DNA of 64,000 nt from Acanthaster planci. Lineage: Eukaryota > Echinodermata > Asteroidea > Valvatida > Acanthasteridae. The notes beneath the pieces were generated by a model. The model was not told the origin of the DNA. It made no database searches and saw nothing but the letters and a program-made list of their open reading frames with translations. The number at the start of each line of letters is the position of its first letter. Position 1 is the first letter of the stretch. The stretch covers positions 693,432-757,431 of the forward strand of contig NW_019091370.1 of assembly GCF_001949145.1 (NCBI RefSeq), read 5' to 3'. Made by a program: the position numbers and the translations under genes. This document shows positions 1 to 13,200 of the stretch, piece after piece.

Positions 1-1018
1 CCTAAGACTACGGTGTTCGTAAGATGTGTGGCTAGTCTGGTGCCTAGAACTGAAAATTCTGACGACCCATCTAGCATATAGAAAAACATGGGCATAAGAA
101 TAGTTCAGTCTGGAAAGCAGACTTCACCATGCCCATTGTGCATGCACAGTACAGAGGGGTCATTCCAGAAATTAGGGGTCCCAAAGTGTGACATTTCTGT
201 GTCCCTGTTACATGTGACCTTTGTTATTACTATTTGTTTGGCAGGTAATTTGCAATAATTCATCACTCTTGGAAATTAGAAAATCTGTTCCGAACTTACA
301 AAATCATATGTCAGATGTGACAGGGACACACAAAAATGGAGCCCTAATTTCTGGAATTACCTGGATACATGTCGTAACCGACGGTGAATCAGTGTATGTT
401 ATGTATGTGTGTACATTTCATGTACTGTACATGGCCATGTGTAAGCACACGTTGCCTGCCCCTCCCCTAATGTTGACTATCAGCTTTGGAAGAATCTATG
501 AATTTGAAACTGTTGGTGACATACATGTACGTAGCTATCATACAATCAGGTCATTTGTGTTGGTAGGAGTATAGTTCAGCTTAAAAGAACACTGAGAATG
601 TTTAAAAATTGAAAACTAATGCCATGGTGCAGACAGCTTGTTTGTTTTGAGTATTTGAAGTACTCGTACTCAGAGGGACAGGTGCTTGTGCTTGAAAACC
701 AGGACTTGTTCTCGGCTGGAAAAGTACTCGGACTTTCATGCACTCTGAAATATAAATACTTGGCAGTACTTAGTACTCAGGGCAAAAGTACTCTACTACA
801 ACTCTGGTCGGAACTGAACACCTCATTTTTTAAAGAGAATGTAAGTTTTATTTGATAAGAAGGTGTTTATTTATGGAAACCATGGTATATTATGACAAGT
901 TGGAGGATTCAATAACCAGTTGAGATTGTCTTAGATAATAAGTTGTGAACTGTAGTTGCAATGGTTCCATTATTGTCAATTATGTCCTAAAAAACAGGTT
1001 TATCTTTGGTTTCTGCAG
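1..1018. other. intron or upstream region of the CYLD gene
   Basis: No exon with convincing coding character was found. The stretch contains one inverted-repeat element (157-362) and short acatgtac-type motifs. Because the exon at 1019 starts in phase 1, this is most likely intron. Confidence 0.5.
157..362. mobile_element. short inverted-repeat element (MITE-like), copy 1
   Basis: The left end begins gggtcattccagaaattagg and the right end finishes ccctaatttctggaatta, its reverse complement with few mismatches. The arms continue inward with tccctgttacat on the left and atgtgacaggga on the right. No internal coding capacity. A related element occurs at 50499-50984. Confidence 0.65.
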
Positions 1019-1288
1019 GGCCCGGAGCGGCAGATTGTCTTGAAGATGATGTGGTTCAAGAAGTTCTAGACACAGTTTCCAAAGACTGGGAGAAGATTGC
1101 CCACTCTTTGTACCTGTCGAATGATGAAATTTATGGGATTGCTTCCAAAAGGGGAACATCGAGAGACCGCGCTGAGGAGATGTTGAGAGTTTGGCAGAAG
1201 AGGAAAATTGGTTATGATAAGATCTCCCGATTGGCTGCAGCATGTCGGGCTAATGGCTTCATTAAACTTGCCGATGACTTGGAGCAAG
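1019..1288 (+). CDS. CYLD: CYLD exon: Death domain 1
   Basis: 270-nt exon bounded by ttctgcag and a gtaatt donor, phase 1 at both ends. The 90 residues read as a Death domain: helix start [20 protein letters not shown], the helix-2 pattern [12 protein letters not shown], and MLRVWQKR with the conserved Trp of helix 5, ending in IKLADDLEQ. An upstream exon must supply the first base of its first codon. It is not identifiable in bases 1-1018, so the real N-terminus lies further left. Confidence 0.85.
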
Positions 1289-4200
1289 GTAATTATGCCT
1301 AAAGTTTAAGGGTTTTTGAGCGGGAAACTCGACTGAGTGTGCCACTATTTAACAACCTTGTTGCACATAAGTTGATACTCAAAGCTAGGGCGTGAAAGAA
1401 AGGCCGTTTGGGTCTAAACTGCAAAACCTAGGACCAGCAACTGTCAATGCATTTCACCCACACAATGTCCATTTTCCTCGGGATGTCAAAATGAGCTAAG
1501 CTTGCTCTTTCTAATAGAAATGGAAATAAAATGACTGAAAAAATGGCCTTATGACTCATTTCTATCGAGCAGGTCACAAATGATTCTATTTGGTGTCAAA
1601 GGAAGTTTCATGGACACTATTATAAGGGTCAAGAAAATGCAAACTATGTGTATATCTGTGCTACAATTGGATCTACATCTTTGGTTATATTACACGTTGT
1701 GACAACTGTTGATGCAAGCATTGAAGTGTTCCGACATAAGAGTGATAAATTTGTTGCCTGAACAGGCTTGGATGAAGACATGCTGATGAAGATAGCCAGT
1801 AACATCCCCACACATAAGGCCAGACCATTAGGAACGTTTTTGAATTTTTCTGATGCCGAGTTGGAAAGAATTGAGGACAAGGCCTCAGATACTGTGCCAT
1901 TCGTTCGATTGATGTTGGCCCAATGGAGGACCAGACAGTCACACAACTCAGACAAGATCATGTTGCTAAGTAACGCCTTACATTACTGTGGACTCAGACA
2001 GCTAGAACTTGAGGTAGCAAGAGGTAAGAAACTCTTTTTGAGACAGGACATACAGATCCTTCTTAGCCATCTGAAGTACAGTTTTCAGATGATAAACATG
2101 AATTTGGATGTTCTGAATTTTTTTAAACTGCTTTTTTTCTTTTGTATGATCTCACGTTGCATTTATCTCACAAATCATTTGTAAGATATGAAACCCTGGA
2201 ACTGCAAATCTTTTTCAAAATTACCAGAGAACAGCTGATTTATTAGGTTTTTAATTGAAAATGGTTCACAGGCATTTTGCCAGTATGTTAGATGTGCTGT
2301 CGTAAGAAAAAACAAAAATGCCAATATGTGAGATTTTATTCACCAAGTATATTGAGAGAATCTCAGAAATCATCAGTAAACTCAGCCATAGATTATGTCA
2401 CGATAGAAAATAACGTTGCACAAAATTATTCAAATATCATCCATTAAACTCACTTCAGTGAAGATTTTCAAAGATATGGTCAAACGGTTGTGATAAATAC
2501 TGAAATACTCTTGGACTACCATCTCTGTTTCATGTAAAATCGTCTGGTTTCTACATCTTCTTTTGAAACGCATGTAGCATACACATGTAGCAGATTGATT
2601 GACAGGTTGCACAGTGTCTATTTAAGTGCTTTCCTCTGTCATTTTTCTCTTGTAGGTCTGGACGATGAGATTATGCTCTCATTTGCCGTCCAGATCGGCC
2701 ACAGCTGGAAAATTCTTGCCACAACACTAAGGTTAGACCTCAAGGACATTCATAACTTGGAGTGCTTTTCACAAGACAAGCAGCCCTATCAGATGTTGAT
2801 GCTGTGGAGGCGAAAACAGCCGCGCAGTGTGGACGTTCTCGGAGCTTTGTCCAAAGGACTTCGAGAGAGTGGACTTCCTGATCTAGCCAGTGACCTGGTG
2901 CAAGGTAAACCCAAGTGTTCTTGTTATCATTTTGAACTGAATTTTGAACTCACTGAATTGTTCTTGATATTTTTCTCTCTGGTTTCTTTTCCATTTTTTG
3001 TGTCACCAGAACCAGTAGTCTCTTTGTGCAAATAATTTATGTTCCAAGTAGTACTGTTAAGTTTTCCTTTATTGTTTTTACAACTTCAAAACCCAAGGTT
3101 TCTACAATTTAATATATCTGAGAATCTATCTAGTTGGCCAAAAGCCAACATCATACCCATGTATCCTCAAATCCTAATTATCTGAACTTTTTCCCCAACT
3201 GCCAGCCCTCCAATATACTTGGTTGTGGTGTTGCTCCTTGTTGGTTTTAACAAGGACCCATTCTGACCCAGTTTAGGCTTATTCTATATCATGTTGTGAC
3301 ACTCTGTTTCCATTTGCTGCACATCCTTTGTCTACTTCTTCATGTCTAACTGGTCTACTAAAGTGTGTCTACTCTAATGAGGCCACACACAGAGGTCGTT
3401 ATCTCAACTCTTGTTACAGTTGTAATTGCCACCTTAACAGAGATTTATTCCAATGTGGTCACCCTATGTTCCTGATTTTGAGTCTGTTGAACTTCTTAAC
3501 CCTAACTTGTATTGGTAGACTATAACCTTGTTTTTTTTTTGTTTCTGTGATGTATCAGGAGTTGATGATGAAATGCTGTATAAGCTGGCTACTCTGATTG
3601 GAGATGTATGGGACGTCGTTGCCTTGCATTTGGGATTCTCTGAAGAGGAAATCAAAGAACTCAGTGATACAAAGGGTTCTGAAGTTATTTCCATCATCAA
3701 CATGCTGAATAAATGGAGGGAACGCCATGACTACACCAAGGATCGATTTATGTTTCTCATGGAAGCACTGAGAGCAAGTGGTTTGGGTCAAGTTGCTGAA
3801 TCGTTTGAGGAAGACAAACATAAAGTGGAGCTTTCTAGAAAGAATGCTGCAAGTGCCAAGACAGAAGAATATCCTGAATATCCTAACGACAAAGGTGAGC
3901 CTTGATAGACTGTCTGTATTCTAAAGTATCTTTGCTATCAACTGTCTTTTCAATAAGTTTAAAGATAAAATGACATGTACATAACACTTTATTTTTGTCT
4001 TGGTAAAACCAGCTCATATATCTGCATGTGTTTAACCTTAAAATATGTTGACATCATCAAAGTGTTGTGTACTATTTGTGTGTGAAATCCATATAAATTT
4101 ATGCTGTGAACCTCCCGATGCCAAAATTGGTTCTACATTTGATGTGATGTGCTTTTTTTTGTCAAATAAATGACTTAAATTCACCAGGAAGCTTTAAAAT

Positions 4201-7200
4201 CCTTGCAAAATGTACAAGAAGTGTATGAATTGATGAACATGGTCATTGATGAGTTCCTGCATAATGGTGGATGTGGGTCTCCACAAAACCGTCAGGATTG
4301 GTGTCTCTCGGGTAATCAAAGTATCAAGTCAAAATTGTTATTGATTATAAAATGGTGTGAAATTTTTATTTGTATCAATCATCCTAAAGTATGTTTGATT
4401 CTGATGCAGAGTGGAGTTTCAACATTAATTTGATCAAAGTTACTCCAAAATGTTGTTATTTTTACGTGTATAGACTTCTAACTACCATATAAAGATAAGA
4501 ACTGAAGGAATCCATTTAATGACAGCCAGTTCAAGTTTGATGTGCTTTTTGTAACATGTTTTGTCTCTGTTATTTTTGTCATTTGTTTTTTTTTTGTTTG
4601 GTTGGAAATAAAGGTCACCCCGTACTCTATGTTAATCGAGATGTCCTTGTGAGAGTCTCCAAGAAGGTTAACTTTGCTCAGCTGTGTAAAGTCCTTGATA
4701 TTCCTTCTGAGGAAGAGGTTGAAATTGAGATGTACTACCTGACAAATGAACAAAGGGTTTTCCAACTTTTGGATTGCTGGAAGCGTCGCGGAGATGGAGG
4801 AGAACGCAGCATTGAGGAACTTCTGCAAGTCCTGGCTCATGTTGGAGGTCACTCTGCTCTGATTGATGACATCATGAAGGCAGTAGAGGGTAAGTCCTTT
4901 GTTTCTTTGCTTCATTTCAAGGTTCAAATTCTGTGGCGGGTTCGTCTGTCGAAAGACGGAGGCACAAATTGTAAAAGGATGATCGCAGGGATTTACATAC
5001 TTGAATTGATTTATTCCGGACAGTACTGTAGATCAGAACAACTACATCCCAAACCCCAAAACGAACAAACTACCGGTATCTGTAATCTAGAGCGACTGTT
5101 TATACCTGTTGGGTTGTTTTTAACTAAGAACAAAGAACAAAACATTTGACCATAATATTTCAAGGGAAAAACATAAGACAGAACAAATACAGCATGTGGC
5201 ATAGCAAAAATAAGTGTACACGCTTTACCACAAGAGGGCGCTAGCACAACCAAGCATGTTGGTGCTGTTTACATGAAACTCTGGCTTGCGCGCAATGGCA
5301 GTGATGCATAATGCACTGTCAGTGCAGGGCCGTTTTCCAAACTCAACTTTGTCTCCATCTCAGGCTTCGTCTCCAAAACCAATGCCCGATCGTGGGCCTG
5401 AAGCGTTTAAATCAAATTGGATTACTGTAACTTTTTGCTCTCTCGGATCTTATTTGATGTTTTGTGGCACTATTAGACTAATCAGTGCGCTTACTGCTTC
5501 AAAGTCAGGTAGTAAAAAACAGTTGAAGCCTGAGAGGGAGCCGAAGTTGAGTATTGGAAAACGGCCCAGGTCTCAATTGTGCAAAGGGGTTGTGCTCTTT
5601 AGAAATAATTGGGTTGCTCTTTAGAAATAATGGGTTACTCTTTAGAAATAGTTGGGTTGCTCTTTAGAAATAACAGGATTGCTCTTTGGAAATAAAGGAG
5701 TTGCTCTTTAGAAATAACGGGGTTGCTCTTTTTTTCATTCATGTATCATAGACCTGTATGTATTTCACTTCTGACTAGCTGATGTACATGTACATGTACA
5801 TTACACTGTGCCCATGATGACTTGCCTGTGTGGTGATACCTACCATGCTTTCTTTGTATCCGTTGTTGTACCTCAAACGGTCAGTGGATAAAATCCAAGG
5901 GAGTGCACAGCAATGACTTGTGGCCATTGACCAGTGGTCACATGTACATGTATATGGTCAGTATGTACATGTTCATGTACCTTGTAAAAGTTGAACATTA
6001 ATGACACATGGCACCGCCCACTTGTCAAGGTGGGGAATTCCCTTATGTTTTGGCATATGTATAGTTTTTAGTTACAGAATAGATTTTTGTGGTTGGTCAA
6101 AGTAATGGTGCCTGTCCATATGTACCTTTTTTGGTGTGTTCTGTACACAGTGCACTCATGCATTTCACTTTCACAAACACAAAAATAAACTCCACTAACA
6201 TAACACATCCTGGGAGCGATTTTGACAGGTATGCAGTGCTTGGCGCAAGTGTTAATGCGCATATATAGAGAAAGGCACCTTGATAGGTTTTATGGCATGT
6301 GCATGGAATGTGTGTGGTCTCCAGGTGTGAATAAGAGAAGCCATCTACTAATTGCCAAGGGGTTCGAACAGGTGTTTCCAAAATTTTTAACTTTGTGGAG
6401 AAAAGTAGACAGAAACTAGACATTATAAAGAAATTTATTAAGAGGACATTTGGTTTCAGGAAACTGAACTAAGGAACACGGTAAATACCACAAGCTGGAT
6501 AGTTTTTCTTGCAATTTAAACTTTTCAAATGCATAGCACATGTACACAGGTACCCTAGGTTTATTGAGTTCATGGAAGATTTTCATGGTAATGACTGTTC
6601 TTGTAAATGACTAATACATGTAATGACTTTGTAATGTAAAAAATCCAAATTTCTATTTGGTATGTCAAAAATATTTCCCAAGTTTTGATAACTTACATAT
6701 ACAGTTCATTTACTTTTCTTCAGAAAGATGAAAACATTTTCATCACTTCCTTTTAGTAATAATCAGGGGTTTTTTGTGGTTAGTTACCTTACCATGCTTA
6801 CAGTTGCTTTTAAAACCACCAAAACAAAGAGAACTAGACTGAGCATAAACCAGGTCCGATGGATAAATGTCAGTGTTATCCTAATATTGCAGGATTTCCT
6901 TCACACATCAACTGACATGGATGATATAATGGCAAGTTGGCAATACCAAACATATTTTAGGAACAAACATTCCCCTAAACTCAGACTATTGCCCAATGTT
7001 GTTCTGATTTACATCAAATTTGTGCTGCATTTCATGGGTACCTCAGCCCAGAATTTCGCCCACACCAAATAAAATCCACCCACTTAGAGCGCCAAATTAC
7101 AAAGAGATACCCAACGCCTACACAGTGTTATTAAGAGGTGCGATGTTTACACCTTACACAGATTTTGTTCTGAACTTTGCTTGCCCAACCTTACAGATAA

Positions 7201-10200
7201 CTACATGTAAGCATGACTCACAGTCAGTAAAGTTGCATAATTCATGACCTTTGCTTTCAGAGCCAATCAGCTGTGCTTCACTCTAGCCAAGGATTGTTCT
7301 TATTTACGTACATCATAAGGCATCCAATCATATATGGCTTTGAGTATTTGCAGCATACATATTCAGATCTGTGAAAGTGCACTCAGCCAGTTTGACCCTG
7401 CCCTTTGCATCACGCAGTTGATGTCAGTACTGTAGGAATGCACTGTGCATGTACTGTACATGTACATGTGTACACGTACATGTACTGCCACCATATGTGT
7501 GTGTGTGTCAAATCCTTGACATCGTCATCAATGACTGTACATTTCCAGGTATTCACGTTCAAGTCTGTACATATACATGTACATTACATGCAGACACATA
7601 ATAAAGGATTTTCCAGCGGTGTGCCAGCATCCCACGTTATTGCAGAACGAATGTCATCCACCCACATTGCCCCCACACAAATTACTGTAGAAATTTCTCG
7701 GCCCGTTATGCCCCTACAATTTAATTCAGAAAATGTCTCTGATGGGGAGAATTAAACCAGGTATAGATTGTTGGGAAAACCCTGAATGTCTCAGAGATTT
7801 GGGTGGTTGAACAAGATGGATAAAAATGGAAGGGGTAGCTGGACAGGGGCAGTTAGTTGCTGGATCACAGTCCAATGACCAAGAGCTTTGGCTAACTATC
7901 CAGCGGACACTTTTGCACTTGTATGATGAAGTTAAAACTGTCATGCATCCATTGTTTGCACTGTGAAGTAATGATGAAGGCTGGACCCAGTAAAACTTGT
8001 GGCACTGGTATGTGAAACATTTAGAAATAAATCAGACAAGTTTGCAAGTACTGATGTAATTTAGGGCTTTAATTGACACATACATTCTATTTAATTGTGG
8101 TCATACATGTAAATTCAGTAAAAATTGGGGAATGTTTCTGTTTTCTTTTTACTGTTGCTTCATGTTTTGAAAAAGACCATCAGATTCAGCTACGTGTTTC
8201 CCTTTCACTTTGTTCTGCACAAATGAAATTAATGTAAATTCAGCGTAGGTTATGTATGTTGGTCAATCAATTATGAAACAAACTTTCTTGAGATCTTCTG
8301 CTAGCAGATCAGGGATGGCTTTTTACTTGAGTTCAGTCGCGAGAGTTTAATAATGGAAGATGCTGGTCAGTATGGTTCTGTCAATTATGAAGGAAAACTC
8401 CTGAGAATGTAAAAATATCCATTCCTAATTGAGGGTTTATAATTAGTGTGAAATACTTCAGTCATCACAAGCATGAATCACTATGGTCATGTGATTATGT
8501 ATAAAGTCAGAGAACAATCATCAGTTGTGACGTACTTGAAAGTGATGTGCCATATTTCCAACAACTTCCTGTTGTATCCATGGTGACGGGGTATTGTTTG
8601 TGCAGGTCGTGTCGTTAGTTGTGGTATGATGGCTTTTTCCTTTTATGAAGCGAATCAAAAGCGATACATGTACCAACAGGAAAGGAATATCCTCTCTGAT
8701 GCAACGTGTTCAGAATAACAATTAACGCAATATCACGTTTGTTTTTACTATCGCATTCGTCTCTTACTTGAAGCAATACCTTGGCCTGCCAGGAGGCACT
8801 TTTGATTTTCTTGTGAAATACGTCAAAAGAATTTACTCTGAATATTCATTGAGCTGCCTGGACAATACCGGTATATAGAATTGTAGTGGAAAGAAGTTGT
8901 GGATTGAAGTGAGTAATCGTTGTTGAGGATGTTAACCAGCGACAGGAAGAGGCCTTGGTTGCATACTGTAGTGCAGTATCTTGTGTCTGGTGTATGTAAG
9001 TACTTAATCCTCATTGTTGCAAATGTGAAATTTGGTGATGAGTTAGTCCTTCTGGCACTTGAAATAACTCTAAAACTTTTAGAGTCTTGAACTTTTTGGA
9101 GTCAAGTGTAAATCTTGTAGTTTTCTGTGACAATGACCGACCCGATTAATCAAATGACTAAAACTTTGATTAGTTTACAATGATCACTCAGACATGTAAA
9201 TGGAACATTTCACCGTTTGGTTGGTTTTTACTTTTCTCTTTTATGGTGGGAATGTTAGACTGCAGAGTTGACTGGAAAACTTCAAAAATTCATGGAACTC
9301 TACTGATCCATAGAAGCTGTTATTATTGCATGATTGCATGGTCATTTCAAAGGTCAACCCCAAAGTCTTCTACCCTCCAATTCCAATATTTGATGTCAGG
9401 GTTGATTGAGATTCCTCAACTGTTGGTTACATTTCGATATTTACTGATTACACACAGTATGGGGAAGTACCTAGTGATAGGAGGAGTGTTTCAGTGAGAA
9501 ATATCTTGGCCAACATTTTTGCCATGTTGGTAACCAGAAATACTTCTCTTGACCTTTGCTTGGTTTCTGTCAAGTCCGTTTGCCCAAGATATTTGAATGA
9601 GACTGAGTGTTCAACCTTGTGCAATTGGAAACCTTGCACCTACCTGTAGTCCACACATGTGAAAGTTTTTGTGTATGGTAAAAATATTCACAGATTTGGA
9701 GCAAAGAGTGAGTTTTCTTTTTTGTCATGTAGAAAGCAACTGACTAAAAGCGATACAAAAAATGTGTACTACATTTGTCGTTGCCATGATTTTCATGGTT
9801 TTCTTTTACTTTCTGTGAGGATATTTAGCTTTTAAGACAGTACTTTAAATGTCCCTCTGTGGACGTATCACAGTCTTGAATAGTAACTGTACAGGTCCAA
9901 CAGCTGGGTTCTAAATTTGGAGCGACGTACATGTAGCGTGCATGATTAGATTCATAGAGTGAGTGAGTTATGAATCATCAGTGTGTAATGAAATTGAGGT
10001 ATGACTATGGAATGTGGTTGGGCCTTGCAGTCCTGCAATCAGTTTTTCTAAGTTTTCTCCCAAGGGGGATCTTTTTCTGCATTCCGACCAGACAAATGCC
10101 GTATCTTATGTTTTGGGGGCTTTAGAATTACATTGTAGCAACAACACTTAGCCCTGGTTTTTAATTAGTGTGGCAATCACATTGTCTTTTTTTTGTTAGC

Positions 10201-13200
10201 ATCAGGAGGAATTCCATGATTGTAATGGCAGGAGATCTTGATGTTTGTGTTTGTAAGCAAGCCACATTACTTTGATCACAAATCTGGAGGATTCTTAGAA
10301 AGAGTTGTTCCTCCAGTGTTGCCTAGGTTACTGTTTAACGTTTTTATTGCTATGCAGTAAATACATCATGTGATGCATACTTTGTGGCGTACTGGTAGTG
10401 TTTCAATCCACCATCTCAATCTTTCTCTTTGTTTTTTTTTTCCCAGCTGCTGAGGAGAAAGTTGAGGATTCCCAAATGAAGCAGCTACCACCGGATACCA
10501 GCATCGCTTTCCCCTCTTTCCACACCGAGGAACCTCCTGAGGAAATCGACCCCGATCTAGACGTCAACTCCATGGTTGAGGTCAAGCCTTCTGACAAGAC
10601 CCATTATGGTGTCATCCGATGGATCGGTGTGCCAATGGGTAGCAAGACTAACCGCAAGATTGCCGGCATCGAACTGGTAGGCACAGGAACCATCTTTCCC
10701 CTATTTTAGGTTCAACATTCAAGGACCCATGTATTGAATCTTTCTTGATTCCTTGAAATCTACATCTGCAACTTGCATACATCAGATTCCAATCTTTTGC
10801 GCTGTAATGTTTTGGGTGAAAACTCCAGCACAAACAGTTGCTAATGATTATAAAGAAGATTTCAATTTCTGTGCGGACATGTTGCTGTGTTGTCCACTGT
10901 AACTTTGAAGTTCCTTGTAACTGTTCAATACTATGTAACTCTCCTAAAAGCATCCCAAAGACTTTTGACTGTTTTCATTCATTATAAACCTCTAAATGTA
11001 TATGCTTTGTGTTGATTTGTAAGGACTGTTACTTCAGAGTTTGTGTTTGGTTATTTTTTCAAAATAAAACAGGAATCCCCGATTTCACAAGGAGCAACAG
11101 ACGGCACATTCAACAAGCAGCGATACTTCAAGTGTGAGCCCAGGAAAGCCATCTTTGTCTACCTGTCCCAGTGCAAACACGATTCCCGCTTTCCAACCAT
11201 GGCTCAGACGTTCAGTTCAGCAAAGCGTCAGACAAGCGAAGGTATGTGTCCTTCCTCATGAAGGCTGCCAAGGCCCTGTTGCCAAGAGCTAACACGCAGA
11301 AATCGGCAGGGAACCAGTCATTGGCAGTATACATGGCATAACATGTGAGCTGGTAACCTGTGTTTGCTAAAGAAATGGTTTCAAAGTGAAGGCTGCCTTC
11401 CATTTAAGCGATGGACCTGATGAGTCTTGAGTAAACTTCCGTAACGTAGCATGCCTGGATATGTAAATGAAATGATCCTGGGTCAGAGGTCATGTGAGCA
11501 GCTACAAGCAGGTCCATTCAGTCCCTTCAACATCACTTTATGGCAATTTTGTCATCAAGACCTAATAGGGCCTACACAAGACCCGACAAGACCTCCAGTT
11601 GGAATTTAGATCACAAGCTAGTCAAATGAACTTTGACAAAAACATTCTTTTATCATTGTTCACCTTGTTAATTGTGACCGGTCTTGTGTTGGTCTTGTGA
11701 GGGTCTCAACTCTAGCATTATTTTGTAGCTGTTTATCGGATACCAAGAAGTTGTACTTTTCTCTCATTTCTTTTGATTGGTATATGCAACTGAAAATTGT
11801 TTTTTTGCAAATGGACAGATTTCGGTGGCTATTCGTCTCCCGTGGTTGAGGGTTTTGTCGATCCTCCTCCTCGTCTTGAGTCAGCCTTTTTGGGAATGCC
11901 GAAGGGCATCCAAGGAGACCAGAACTCGTGCTACCTGGACTCGACTCTCTTCAGCATGTTTGCTTACAACAGCGTGTTTGATCCACTCCTGCGCCGCACT
12001 CAGGGGCAAGATGACCTACAGGAATATGAAAAGGTCCAAAAGACGCTTAGGGAAAGCATCGTCAATCCCTTGAGGAAGTAAGTCGTCTGATTTGTGTAGG
12101 GAGGGTAGAGCAGCTTGGGATTGATAACACACCTGTCATTGAAGAAAAGAATTGATGCCTAGGTCTGTCATGGGCACCCAGAGATATAAAACATTCATCT
12201 GAATTTTCCCAAGATCCTTCCAAATCCCTAATCCTTCAAAATGAAGACATTGTAGGATTAAAAAAGGAAGAGCCCATCCAGTACTGATGTACACAGGGCT
12301 TGTTACCCCTTGAAAGCTTAAGTAGACAAGGAATGCGCCGTTGGTTTCTTGCACAGTAGAGGATTTAGTGGTATGATTCTTTGCAAAGTAATCTGGGCAA
12401 GTAACAGTGACTTCCTCATGCTTGATTTGGGAACAGGAATGGCTTTGTACGAGCAGATCGCATTCTTGAGCTCAGGGAGCATCTGGATCATCTGGGCACC
12501 ACCAAAGGTCTGATGAATGAAGAGAAAGACCCTGAAGAATTCCTCCATACCCTACTGTCAGAGGTCTTCAAGTCAAGACCTCAGCTAAAGATCAGGTGAC
12601 TTGTCGAAATTGTACCCAGAATTGTCATGATGGACGATGGTCAACTGTTATCGTGAGAATAACGAGTTTGATAGTGATGTCCTAAAACAATCATGATGAC
12701 CAAGAATATGATAATGACTAAGATGACAAGGACAGGTCTTGACAATAATGGTTGCCATAGCAACCACTGTCCCTTGATTCATTGCTTCAACATTTCTCTC
12801 TCCCCTTCAGGCACGGTGGTAACAAAGAAATAGATGAGTCCAACATCTATCAGATATTCCTGGACAGGGATGAATCTTTCACACTACCAACAGTAGAGCA
12901 GCTGCTGTTGCAGTCATTTCAGGAACACGATCTCAAGCTGGTTGAAGTAAGTCCACCATTCACTTTGTCACGTTGTCGTACATGTATCTTAAATTCTACA
13001 AAGTTTGGAAGTACATGGGATTTATTCCGTATTCCTGTTGCAGGTGCCGTCGTGCTTGATCGTTCAAATGCCCCGATTTGGCAAAGAGTACAAGATGTAC
13101 AATCGTATTTTGCCGTCACTTCAACTTAACATCACCGATATCATCGAAGGCTGTGAGTAAAGACTTCTCTGCAAATCTCTTTCATGTAAAGTGGAATGCA

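Larger units (their letters stand above)
4890..10446 (+). other. large CYLD intron (5.6 kb)
   Basis: Lies between Death domain 5 and the CAP-Gly exon. It holds an inverted-repeat element (5327-5567), a 22-bp tandem repeat (5588-5735), several acatgtac/catgtaca runs (around 5780, 5945 and 7445-7490) and a short (gt)n run near 7500. I found no exon with Death-domain or CAP-Gly character, although an exon for the missing CAP-Gly domains was looked for. Confidence 0.6.

Noticed and set aside
221-855. Open frames upstream of the first Death-domain exon (117 and 78 codons)
   Set aside because: Partly inside an inverted-repeat element, no family resemblance, and no phase-1 donor that would join exon 1019-1288 convincingly.
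7440-7500. acatgtac/catgtaca runs as a regulatory array
   Set aside because: Such palindromic words recur throughout the window (5780, 5945, 18768, 28618) and are common background in marine invertebrate genomes.
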